Shown: piece after piece, positions 54,445 through 62,383 of the stretch
Numbering within the stretch: position 1 is the first letter of the stretch
How the letters are laid out: every line of letters starts with the position of its first letter
Source of the DNA: Endozoicomonas sp965261315
GTDB taxonomy: Bacteria; Pseudomonadota; Gammaproteobacteria; Pseudomonadales; Endozoicomonadaceae
DNA length: 64,000 bases
Reading direction: 5' to 3'
Assembly (NCBI GenBank): GCA_965261315.1
Contig: CBDHDM010000088.1
Span: 1 to 64,000 of the forward strand
The notes under the pieces: generated by a model
Database searches by the model: none
Seen by the model: only the letters and a program-made list of their open reading frames with translations
What the model was told of the DNA's origin: nothing
Program-made: the position numbers and the translations under genes

Positions 54445-54491
54445 GATTGCTCCGCCTGGTATTTTTATCGAACCGTTTGTTTGCTTATATT

Positions 54492-54513
54492 TTTGCGTTT
54501 ATTTTTACGCAAA
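54492..54513. promoter_or_regulatory. TTTGCGT-N8-ACGCAAA palindrome upstream of the permease
   Basis: Perfect 7-bp arms with an 8-base AT-rich spacer lie 48 bases upstream of the permease start. Its position suits an operator, possibly for the LacI-family regulator encoded next door, though the spacing differs from the usual compact LacI-type sites. Confidence 0.4.
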
Positions 54514-54556
54514 TTTTTACCTGGCGTGATCCTAACGTGGTCGCGTTTGTTTTTGT

Positions 54557-54570
54557 TTGATCGAGATCAA
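54557..54570. promoter_or_regulatory. FNR-like site TTGAT-cgag-ATCAA
   Basis: The sequence is an exact match to the FNR consensus TTGAT-N4-ATCAA. It is about 115 bases upstream of the permease start. FNR activates or represses genes in anaerobiosis; CRP-family relatives bind similar words. Confidence 0.5.
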
Positions 54571-54652
54571 GTTTTATTAGAGTGGTGGTTAAATGAGTTG
54601 TTTTTTGAGCGTTCGATGGCAGAGGTTAACAAATGATCACGGGGAGATTGAA

Positions 54653-54674
54653 AGAGGCCTGCTAGAGAGCCTCT
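54653..54674 (-). terminator. Weak terminator of the LacI-type gene
   Basis: AGAGGC and GCCTCT make a 6-bp stem downstream of the regulator's stop on the reverse strand, followed by TTTCAATC. Confidence 0.4.
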
Positions 54675-54687
54675 GAAAGGGGGGAGG

Positions 54688-55662
54688 TTAGGTAGTGCCG
54701 CGATGTTTAAGTGTTGCTGGTATGGTCAGGCATAAAGGTATGCAACGCTCATCGCGGATCTGGTCTGCCAGCAGGCTCACTGCCTGGATTCCCATCAGTT
54801 CAGATTCCAGCCGGAAGGTTGATAATGGTGGGAAGGTAAAGCGGGCTGTAGGGATATCATTGATGCTGATAAGCGAGATATCCTCGGGAATGCGGATATT
54901 GCTCTCGTGAAGTGCCCTTAACACGCCAATGGCGATGGAGTCTGAGGCAACCAGAAACGCTTTCGGATGATCTTCTTCCAACATCTGCTTGGCCAGACGA
55001 TAGCCGGAAGCACTGGAAAAGTCACCGCGATAAATATCACCGGTATTAACCACCTTATGGGGCCGACCATACTCCAGAAATGCAGACTCCCTGACATCGA
55101 TGGTTTTACCGGCATCCTGCCCACCAATAAAGCCGATGCGCGGATGGCCCTGTTCTACAAAGTAATCAATGGCCTTCTGGCAGATTCTGGCAAGATCAGT
55201 GTAAACACAGTCAAACTCGTCGTGTTGAAAATCAACACAGACCATTGGCAAGGATTGCTTTTTTCTGGTTGTTTTCAGTCCATCGTCGTTTTCTGGGCGA
55301 AGCCCCACCAGAATGACGCCATCCATACCCTCAGGGACAGATTGCTCAAATGCATCGTACTGGCGGGTTAAATGAATGTTCAGTTTCTTACATTGCAGCT
55401 CGATTCCGAAACGGATGGAGAGATAATAGGGGTCGTTAATTTCCACCGTTTCTGGGTAGCCAAATCGAGCAAGAAACTGATAGCTGGTGGCTGGTGTTTC
55501 TTTGCGGCTTCGGGTGGTGCGGTATTGCAGTTTTTCAGCGATCTCAAAGATGGCGTGACGAGTTTCTGCTTTTACGCTGATGGATGGGTCGTCGTTTAAC
55601 ACCCTGGATACTGTGGATAAAGAGACCCCTGCCTGTTGGGCTATCTCCTTTAACGTGGCCAT
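54688..55662 (-). CDS. LacI-family transcriptional regulator, EbgR-like
   Basis: The 324-residue repressor opens with the helix-turn-helix MATLKEIAQQAGVSLSTVSR, closely resembling E. coli EbgR, including the following VLNDDPSISVK. The effector-binding domain follows (VILVGLRPEND, IGFIGGQDAGKTIDVR, AFLVASDSIAIGVLRALHE). EbgR controls the evolved beta-galactosidase genes. Its place upstream of the permease relic and the beta-galactosidase, all on one strand, suggests it controls them in response to a galactoside. Confidence 0.9.
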   Translation of the reverse strand: MATLKEIAQQAGVSLSTVSRVLNDDPSISVKAETRHAIFEIAEKLQYRTTRSRKETPATSYQFLARFGYPETVEINDPYYLSIRFGIELQCKKLNIHLTRQYDAFEQSVPEGMDGVILVGLRPENDDGLKTTRKKQSLPMVCVDFQHDEFDCVYTDLARICQKAIDYFVEQGHPRIGFIGGQDAGKTIDVRESAFLEYGRPHKVVNTGDIYRGDFSSASGYRLAKQMLEEDHPKAFLVASDSIAIGVLRALHESNIRIPEDISLISINDIPTARFTFPPLSTFRLESELMGIQAVSLLADQIRDERCIPLCLTIPATLKHRGTT

Positions 55663-55811
55663 GCGTACTCCGGCATAGATTCTATTGTATTGGTAACTCT
55701 GGGCAGGACTTTATCATAGAACCTGAAATGTCAGGTAAAAAATAGTAAAACTTTACTGGCTGGATAAATTATGAAGTCGGATCCTATAGATAGAAGCCGA
55801 CGAAAAATCAC

Positions 55812-56405
55812 TCAGGATTTTTTGAAACAGGTTCTTTTAAAAAGAGTGCAGTAAACGGAGCTGACAATACAAGCGGTTGCGGCCAGCAGGTAAATAGAGA
55901 AGATAATGACCATCCACTGGGCCATATTCAGCGTCAGGAAGGTCCATTCATCGGCACCACAGATGCCGGTTGGCATAAATAGGGAAGGCCACCATTCATA
56001 GAGAGGCAGATCAAACGGGAAAATTGGGCGGAAGCTGCAGCTGGAGGTAAATGGATTAAACTCCGCATAGTCAGCCGTCTGGGCAATGGCTTCCTTCAGC
56101 CCATACAGTGCTCCGGCGATCCAGAGACCATAGCCGGTTATTCTCAACAACACATTGGTTGGTGCAAGGGTGATAACCAGTGGTGCAACCATCAGCACAA
56201 GAACGGCGAGGCGCTGGTAAACGCAGCGCTCACAGGGATCCATGTGCATAATGTACTGAAAGCCCAGGGCGCACAGCTCCAGAAAGAGTGCAGTGGCAAA
56301 CATAATGAGCCAGGTGACTCGACAATTCTGCCAGCCGTGGATGGTTTGCAGGGGGTTGTCTTTCAGGTTTTGAAAGAGGCTGTTGGAGTTCTGTTCAATA
56401 GCCAA
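55812..56405 (-). CDS. dsbB: Disulfide bond formation protein DsbB
   Basis: The 197-residue inner-membrane protein reoxidises DsbA by passing electrons to quinone. It has four helices, the CERC pair (C58, C61) in the first periplasmic loop and a second pair C123/C149 whose 26-residue spacing equals that of E. coli DsbB. It lies 59 bases downstream of dsbA on the same strand, forming a complete oxidation pathway. Confidence 0.93.
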   Translation of the reverse strand: MAIEQNSNSLFQNLKDNPLQTIHGWQNCRVTWLIMFATALFLELCALGFQYIMHMDPCERCVYQRLAVLVLMVAPLVITLAPTNVLLRITGYGLWIAGALYGLKEAIAQTADYAEFNPFTSSCSFRPIFPFDLPLYEWWPSLFMPTGICGADEWTFLTLNMAQWMVIIFSIYLLAATACIVSSVYCTLFKRTCFKKS

Positions 56406-56430
56406 CGGTCGGATCCCTCTCGTATTACAG

Positions 56431-56454
56431 GGCTTTCCGGTAACCCGGAAAGCC
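56431..56454. promoter_or_regulatory. 10-bp hairpin between dsbA and dsbB
   Basis: GGCTTTCCGG and CCGGAAAGCC form a perfect stem with loop TAAC in the 59-base dsbA-dsbB spacer. No T-run follows on the reverse strand, so it is more likely a stability or processing element than a full terminator. Confidence 0.5.
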
Positions 56455-56464
56455 TGAAGGCTTG

Positions 56465-57109
56465 TTATTTTATTTCTTCCACAGGAAGTTTTGTCAGGTA
56501 GGTGATCAGTGCATTCAGATCGTCATGAGACTTTAAACTGCCCATATTGATCAGGTAACGGTTGTTCACCATAAAGCTCGGTACTGCATGGACGTATTCA
56601 CCATAACGGTTCCAGTCCAGTACGGTTTTCATGACTAACAGGCTGTTCTGATTGGCTTCAAAGTCTGACTGCTTCAATCCGGCCTTTTCCATAGTCTGGA
56701 AGAAGTCTTTGTCATTCTGCCAGTCACCCTTACGCTCAACATGAATGCGGTTAAACAGTGCCTGTTTCACCGAATTATGGCGAGGTGTGCCCTGGGTCAT
56801 CGCCAGGGCCATGGTGGCCTGTTTGGCATAGGCTCCCATAAAGGTCATGTGTGCCTGTTTAAAATCAATATCTTGTTGACCAAGCCATGCCTTCAGGGGT
56901 TTCAACGGTCCTTTTTCCCACTGGTAGCATCCGCCGCAGTAGATGGAAAACAACTCTGTGACCGTTGGTTTGGTAAAAGAGGGAAGCCCCTTAACCACTT
57001 CGTAGTGGGTTCCTTCCTGGAACCTTCCTGCATCTTGAGTGCTGTCCGTTGCTTTGGCAAAAGCCATCATCGGAAAAACAAACATAAGTACCAATAACAA
57101 CTTTTTCAT
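56465..57109 (-). CDS. dsbA: Thiol:disulfide interchange protein DsbA, CGGC variant
   Basis: The 214-residue protein has a signal peptide, the thioredoxin-like active site in FSIYCGGCYQWE (C58, C61) and the cis-proline loop AVPSFMVNN. DsbA oxidises cysteines of exported proteins. The dipeptide between the cysteines is GG, whereas typical DsbA has PH; this dipeptide sets redox potential, so the enzyme may be less oxidising. The rest of the fold, including the helical insertion, is normal. It is upstream of dsbB on the same strand. Confidence 0.9.
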   Translation of the reverse strand: MKKLLLVLMFVFPMMAFAKATDSTQDAGRFQEGTHYEVVKGLPSFTKPTVTELFSIYCGGCYQWEKGPLKPLKAWLGQQDIDFKQAHMTFMGAYAKQATMALAMTQGTPRHNSVKQALFNRIHVERKGDWQNDKDFFQTMEKAGLKQSDFEANQNSLLVMKTVLDWNRYGEYVHAVPSFMVNNRYLINMGSLKSHDDLNALITYLTKLPVEEIK

Positions 57110-57167
57110 CGGTATTATTTTCCTGTAGTCCTGTAAACAGTGTGATTATCGAAAGGTTAACATTCTC

Positions 57168-57195
57168 TACCACTCCCTGTTATCAAGGGGTGGTA
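57168..57195. terminator. Imperfect hairpin upstream of dsbA
   Basis: TACCACTCC and GGGGTGGTA form a stem of nine pairs including one wobble between ylqF and dsbA. It may end the ylqF transcript. Confidence 0.4.
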
Positions 57196-57205
57196 AATAT
57201 ATCCG

Positions 57206-58102
57206 TTATTTTTCAGTTTTCCTGGCTTCTCTGGTAGCGTTCGCCGCTTCCATTGCTTGCAACTGAGTCTCAATCATTTCCGGTGTTTCCAGGGTAATGC
57301 GTCCCAGTTGACCATCGCGAAATTCATTAATCAGAATCTCTGCCACTTTATGGGTATCAGCAATCCCCCCACGACGCATGCAGCCCCGACGCTGACCAAT
57401 CCTATCAAACAGTTCAATACCGCTTTCGGGTATTTCCTTGAGCTGATATCGCTGACGCAGCGCGTCCGGATAATGTGCCATCATGAACTCAGCCAGATAC
57501 ATGGCGACATCTTCAAATTCAATGACGGTATTTTTGATGGCACCGCTGATGGCCAGCCGGTAGCCACATTCTTCCGGCTCCAGCTTGGGCCAGAGGAAGC
57601 CGGGTGTATCCAGCAGGACTATATTGTTGGGCAGTTTAATCCGCTGTTGCTGCTTGGTCACCGCAGGCTCATTGCCCGTTTTGGCAACGGTTCGGCTGGC
57701 CAGAATATTAATCGTAGTGGACTTTCCCACATTGGGAATGCCAAGAATGATGGCCTTCAATTGGCTGACATCCAGATTTCGCTCAGGCACCATCGCCGGT
57801 GCCATATCCAGAATACTGCGAATCTTATCCGGCTGCTTCAGGTTAACCGCAATGGCCTTCATACCGGAAGTGCTGTTGATATGGTCAACCCATCGCTGGG
57901 TTACCACCGGGTCTGCCAGATCGCTTTTGTTGAGAATCTTGATGCAGGGGGTGTCCCTGCGCAGAGACGCAACCATCGGATTCTCACTGCTGAAAGGCAG
58001 GCGGGCGTCCAGCACCTCAATGATAAGATCCATCTTTGGTATCACTTCGCGGATCTCTTTTTTGGCCTTGTGCATATGGCCGGGATACCAGTTTATTGCC
58101 AT
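57206..58102 (-). CDS. YlqF/RbgA-type ribosome biogenesis GTPase
   Basis: The 298-residue protein has circularly permuted GTPase motifs: NKSD (G4) near residue 58 precedes GIPNVGKST (G1) near 120 and DTPG (G3) near 160. The N-terminal MAINWYPGHMHKAKKEI is the YlqF signature. In Bacillus the homologue assembles the 50S subunit; the role in gammaproteobacteria is less settled. The frame and length are normal. Confidence 0.92.
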   Translation of the reverse strand: MAINWYPGHMHKAKKEIREVIPKMDLIIEVLDARLPFSSENPMVASLRRDTPCIKILNKSDLADPVVTQRWVDHINSTSGMKAIAVNLKQPDKIRSILDMAPAMVPERNLDVSQLKAIILGIPNVGKSTTINILASRTVAKTGNEPAVTKQQQRIKLPNNIVLLDTPGFLWPKLEPEECGYRLAISGAIKNTVIEFEDVAMYLAEFMMAHYPDALRQRYQLKEIPESGIELFDRIGQRRGCMRRGGIADTHKVAEILINEFRDGQLGRITLETPEMIETQLQAMEAANATREARKTEK

Positions 58103-58366
58103 CGTTGGATCTATCTATGTCTGACTGAAAGCGGGCTATTTTACTATGTATCGAGTGCGCCAAAAACCACCAATTTAAAAACATTAAGTTATATGGGGTG
58201 GTGATCGTCTGCAAAGGAAAAGTTGTTTGACTGAAATCCAGAGCCCAGGCTCAGGTGAGGGCGATGGCTTAGCCCCCAAAGAAGATCGCTATTGATGTCG
58301 TCATCGCTTATCAAAACCATCTTCGGACATTGTTATAACGGAGAGCCAATCCTTTGTGGCAGTGCT

Positions 58367-59137
58367 TTAATAGATGGCACCGACACTTTGGATCCCCTTA
58401 CTGTCTCTTAAATAATAGGCGATCCATTTCAGACCTCTTTTTTGCAGGGGCTTCACCGGACGACCTGCAATTTCTTCTGCTTCCTCAATCACCTCAAGAT
58501 AACTTTTGCCCAGGAACTGCATCTGGTATGTACCAATAACCATGCCTGTCCGGTCGCTGCCTGCCTGACAGTGAACAAAGAGCGCCATGGGTCTGCTTCG
58601 TTCCTGATTGAGCCAGCGTCTGAGCTTGTCAACCAGGCTGTATACATCGCCAATGAAGGGAAGGTTGAGCATGATGTGAAGTATTGACCTGGGGTAATAG
58701 TCAGGGCTGGATACTGCACCATAGACCGGGTAATGGATCAGGTACATCAGATCAGGGTTGGTGTGGGTAAACACTTGCTCGTGTTTTAGCAGGTGACTCT
58801 CATTCAGTTTGCTGATCAGTGATATATCAAGAATATAGGCGTCTTCAGGCAGCGGTGTTTCAAGCTTATCGATACTTCTCTGGTTCATGGTATTAATCAG
58901 TTCATCATAAGCGAAGCGGCCATTGGCAATGGGCATGTTGCCCCGGAACAGATAGTTACCGGACAGCGGGTTATAGTCCACCAGCCGTAATTTTCGGGGG
59001 GTGAACACCACTTCTTTTTTAGGTTTGGTAACTGCTGGTGGAGGATCGTCAGGGATTGATGGTTGCTGGGCGGAGTAGCCTGCGGTCACAAAAGAGAGCA
59101 GAAACAGCGTGGGAATGAGTCGCCTGAAAATAGTCAT
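58367..59137 (-). CDS. Exported tyrosine/dual-specificity phosphatase
   Basis: The 256-residue protein has a signal peptide (FRRLIPTLFLLSFVTAGYSA) and the protein-phosphatase signature VHCQAGSDRTG with nucleophile C190 and R196. Upstream D and loop residues (LDISLISK, NPDLMYLIHYPVYG) resemble the dual-specificity class. Export of such an enzyme to the periplasm or outside is unusual for a housekeeping role; it could act on polysaccharide-kinase phosphotyrosines or on host targets. The context gives no partner. Confidence 0.8.
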   Translation of the reverse strand: MTIFRRLIPTLFLLSFVTAGYSAQQPSIPDDPPPAVTKPKKEVVFTPRKLRLVDYNPLSGNYLFRGNMPIANGRFAYDELINTMNQRSIDKLETPLPEDAYILDISLISKLNESHLLKHEQVFTHTNPDLMYLIHYPVYGAVSSPDYYPRSILHIMLNLPFIGDVYSLVDKLRRWLNQERSRPMALFVHCQAGSDRTGMVIGTYQMQFLGKSYLEVIEEAEEIAGRPVKPLQKRGLKWIAYYLRDSKGIQSVGAIY

Positions 59138-59248
59138 GATCGATTACATATTGAATGGGCACAGGTTTCGGACTGTTTTTTGCGCTGAGAGTTTCAGGCC
59201 GTTCTTGCGTATTTTACTGTTGGATATTGGCGTCGACGCAAGAACTGC

Positions 59249-59902
59249 TCAAAGAGGGTTTCCTGCCGCTGAACTCTTGCTTTTTTGTCGTTCTGCATGA
59301 CGAATACTCTGGTATCCCCCCCAGACACGAAGTGCAGCGGTAAGTATGCAAATGGTTGCAAACACTAGCGCCAGTTGTGCGAACTGATCAGGCAGTAAGC
59401 AAAATAAAATAAACAGTAGAATGGTTTCTGTTCCCTCAGCCAGTCCACCTAAATAATAAAGGGATTTATGCTTAAAGTGCGGGTCTGAGAGTTTGTGCTT
59501 TTCAGCCATAATAGCGTAGGCGAGAAAACTGGCTCCGGTGCCCATAAAGGAGAAGATAAGGATACAGGCGGCCACCGCATTATTTTCCGGGGAAGCCAGG
59601 GCAAACCCCATAACAATGCCTGAATAAAAAATAAAATCCAGGGTGATATCCAGAAAACCACCGGCATCGGATGGCGTGCTCAGCCTGGCCAGAGCCCCGT
59701 CAAGGCCATCCATAATCCGGTTGGCCAGAATAGCGGCTAAAGCCAGTGAGTAATGCTCAAAGGCCAGCAGAGGGATTGCCATCATGCCGATGAGAAAACC
59801 GGTGATCGTGACCTGGTCCGGCTTAATGCCGTAGTGCTTCAACCACGAGGCTGCTTTGCTCAGTGGTGGTTGAATGAGAGGGGCTGTCCATTTATCGAGC
59901 AT
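59249..59902 (-). CDS. CDP-alcohol phosphatidyltransferase family protein
   Basis: The 217-residue integral membrane protein carries the full active-site motif D65-x2-D68-G-x2-A-R73 with G81, D85 and D89 (MDGLDGALARLSTPSDAGGF). Such enzymes join a CDP-lipid to an alcohol acceptor in phospholipid synthesis. The acceptor here is unknown. Six membrane segments are expected. The gene follows the phosphatase on the same strand but is separated by 111 bases. Confidence 0.88.
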   Translation of the reverse strand: MLDKWTAPLIQPPLSKAASWLKHYGIKPDQVTITGFLIGMMAIPLLAFEHYSLALAAILANRIMDGLDGALARLSTPSDAGGFLDITLDFIFYSGIVMGFALASPENNAVAACILIFSFMGTGASFLAYAIMAEKHKLSDPHFKHKSLYYLGGLAEGTETILLFILFCLLPDQFAQLALVFATICILTAALRVWGGYQSIRHAERQKSKSSAAGNPL

Positions 59903-60160
59903 GTAATAATAGAAGGTATGGTTGTTAAGAGGTATAACTGCATCATACCGCTGGTGTTTTCCTGTGCCAAACAGCTTCTTCAGGGGATTGACTGTGAACG
60001 CCTTCCCGGCGGAATGAAAATTTTACGGGTCTGTTTGTTATGTTTTTTTGGCTTGTGTATAGTCCCGCTGTTAAAGTTTTCAGTATAAGACTCGCCTTAT
60101 AGATGATGGCGATTGTCTCGGTAACTCTCTTTATTAAAAACAGTGGCTTGCTATTAAGCT

Positions 60161-60955
60161 ATGGTCTGGAAAAGGTGGATATCTTTGCATCCCGACAGTG
60201 GCAAACTCAGGGTCATACGTCATGACCCGAAACGCGATCAGTTAATTCGAATTCTTCTATTGATATCTATTGCTTTGCTAGGTGGTTTTGCCTATTGGTA
60301 TGGTGGTAACCATGCGGGTCAGAACCTTGATAAGGCTCAGCAGAAAAATATGAGCTTAGAAAGCCAGACCATGGTTTTACAGGAGGAGAATCACGAGCTC
60401 CGACAGCGACTGGCTATTTTGGAAAGTGCCAGCAAAATGGATCGTGAAGCGGTCAATAATGTTCGTTTGCTGGTAAAACAGCTTGAGGAAGAGAAAGAGC
60501 TGCTGCATAAAGAGCTGACTTTTTTCAAGAGCATTCTGGCTCCGGAAGATATGTCAACCGGTGTACGGGTTGCCGGATTCAGTTTGCTTAAGGGGAATGA
60601 GCCCGGTCAGTATCGCCTTCGGCTGGTTATTTCTCAGGTGGCGAGAAGTAACCCCTTTCTGAAGGGAACGTTATCTGTATCGCTGCTTGGAGAGAAAGAT
60701 GGAAAAGCTCAGACTCTACCGCTGCAGCAGTTGGCAGGGCCTGATCAGGTATTAACACGTCTGGGATTCCGCTATTTTCAGGCTCTGCCAGGTGACAGAG
60801 AGTATCTTGACTTCAATATACCGGAAGGTTTCCAGCCAGCAGAAGTCAAAGTTGTGGTGCAGATCACCAGTGGAATCAGACAGAGTTTTGAACAAATTTA
60901 TCAATGGGATAAGGAGCTGGTAGCGGATGTTCGGCAAGAGCAAAACAGCGGGTAA
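60161..60955 (+). CDS. DUF6776 membrane-anchored coiled-coil protein
   Basis: The 264-residue protein has a cytoplasmic start, one membrane helix (residues 29-46), a coiled-coil of about 70 residues (NMSLESQTMVLQEENHELRQ) and a beta-rich C-terminal domain. The arrangement and its neighbour match DUF6776, which is found upstream of bactofilin genes. Its end overlaps the bactofilin gene by 29 bases, so the products are co-expressed and probably work together. Confidence 0.75.
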   Translation: MVWKRWISLHPDSGKLRVIRHDPKRDQLIRILLLISIALLGGFAYWYGGNHAGQNLDKAQQKNMSLESQTMVLQEENHELRQRLAILESASKMDREAVNNVRLLVKQLEEEKELLHKELTFFKSILAPEDMSTGVRVAGFSLLKGNEPGQYRLRLVISQVARSNPFLKGTLSVSLLGEKDGKAQTLPLQQLAGPDQVLTRLGFRYFQALPGDREYLDFNIPEGFQPAEVKVVVQITSGIRQSFEQIYQWDKELVADVRQEQNSG

Positions 60956-61385
60956 CGTCGCGAATAAGCATGGCAGTACTACCCTCATATCGTCAGAAAC
61001 CACCATTAATGGTGATATTCACTTTACCGGTGCAGTCCATATAGAGGGGCGCGTTAAAGGTAATATCTCTGCAGACCATGGTTTGTTGACCATTGCGCAT
61101 AGCGGTAGTGTCGAAGGTGATGTGCATGCCCAGCGCGTGGTGGTAGACGGTCATGTTCGTGGCAATGTCTTTGCTGAAGAGCACCTGGAACTGGCTTCCA
61201 GGGCAGTGATTACCGGTAATGTATTTTACAGTGTGATTGAGATGACCAAGGGCTCTCAGGTGAATGGTAGCCTTGAGCATCACCCCAATGGAGTGCCTGC
61301 GGGTCAGCAGCCTCTGCTGGAACGTCCGGATACTTCTGATGCAGAAATACCGGTTGGTGAGGTGATTGAAGCAGGGGATAGTTGA
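60927..61385 (+). CDS. Bactofilin (polymer-forming cytoskeletal protein)
   Basis: The 152-residue protein has the bactofilin beta-helix: repeats of short beta strands with hydrophobic spacing (TTINGDIHFTGAVHIEGRVK, GSVEGDVHAQRVVVDGHVRG), flanked by disordered ends. Bactofilins form filaments at the inner membrane and organise cell-wall or stalk machinery. It overlaps the upstream DUF6776 gene by 29 bases. Confidence 0.9.
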   Translation: MFGKSKTAGNVANKHGSTTLISSETTINGDIHFTGAVHIEGRVKGNISADHGLLTIAHSGSVEGDVHAQRVVVDGHVRGNVFAEEHLELASRAVITGNVFYSVIEMTKGSQVNGSLEHHPNGVPAGQQPLLERPDTSDAEIPVGEVIEAGDS

Positions 61386-61485
61386 CTGTAATGGTTGGTT
61401 ACTCGGATAATAGCTGACTGATGAGTAAATGACGGGTCGCTGGCTTAACTGGTTATAAGTGGATGACAGCGGCACGGGAGGGTCA

Positions 61486-61839
61486 ATGAGCGTAGTAGAA
61501 ACAGTGATGCCTGAGCCAATCAGTGTTACGGCGGCTGCCGCCCGCAGGGTATGTGAATTGCTGGCAGATGAGACGGAAGAAAATCAGAAGCTACGGGTAT
61601 ATGTAACGGGTGGGGGCTGCTCCGGTTTTCAGTATGGCTTCACTTTTGACGATAATCTGGCCGATGATGACACCCTGGTTATTAAAGATGGTGCACCTGT
61701 TGTTGTCGATTCACTGAGTTACCAGTACCTGGTGGGTGCTGTGATTGATTATGAAGAGGGGCTGGAAGGTTCTCGTTTTCTGGTCAAAAATCCTAATGCC
61801 AAGTCCACCTGTGGCTGTGGCTCTTCGTTTTCAATTTGA
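61486..61839 (+). CDS. erpA: Iron-sulfur cluster insertion protein ErpA
   Basis: The 117-residue A-type carrier inserts Fe-S clusters into apo-enzymes. It has all three conserved cysteines, in GGGCSGFQYGF and at the C-terminal STCGCGSS. The ATG at 61486 follows a strong GGAGGG; an in-frame ATG nine codons upstream is less convincing. The DUF6776-bactofilin-erpA order is known from related bacteria. No IscR-like site was recognised upstream. Confidence 0.94.
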   Translation: MSVVETVMPEPISVTAAAARRVCELLADETEENQKLRVYVTGGGCSGFQYGFTFDDNLADDDTLVIKDGAPVVVDSLSYQYLVGAVIDYEEGLEGSRFLVKNPNAKSTCGCGSSFSI

Positions 61840-61876
61840 ATCGATAGCCTGCAGCGTACTGCGGCACTCATACTGG

Positions 61877-61938
61877 AACCACAGAGATCACGCAATCAGA
61901 GGTTTTTTTCTTTTGAGTTCTTCGTAATCTCTGTGGTT
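61877..61938. repeat. Inverted repeat AACCACAGAGAT / ATCTCTGTGGTT
   Basis: Perfect 12-base arms (16 with one mismatch) flank a 38-base AT-rich core. It is the short relative of the element at 15741-15912. The rest of 61840-62383 holds no gene I can support. Confidence 0.65.
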
Positions 61939-62383
61939 CATGAGTCTGTGAAAATAGACGATAGATTTCTCTGCTGCAATAACCGTTGGCAGGCTCAGGC
62001 AGACATCACTGGTGCCGTATTCTCCCAGCAATTCCCGCTAAATTGATTATGATCAATAATACCAAGGCGTAGAGACAGATCTATCCCTACCTCCACTGGT
62101 TTTTATCGATAACTGGGTTGCTGACACCACATGAAATAACACCGGTAGCCCTGTGTATCCTGTGTTCTTATGCTTGGCTGTAAATAAAATAGCTGGAATT
62201 TTTAGCATTAAAGAGATGTTTTGTTTTAAAGAAAGAAGGCACAAAAGTTGAACATCGCTGACAGAAATAACCTGTTGGTAAAGCACATAAACGCCATGAA
62301 ACTATTTTATTACTTTATTGTCTGATTCTTGAAATATCAGGAGGTTGATGTTTTTCCACTTAATTTTTATAAGGTAATAAACG

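Noticed and set aside
57257..58204. 315-codon forward frame over ylqF
   Set aside because: Antisense shadow; the reverse strand encodes all GTPase motifs.
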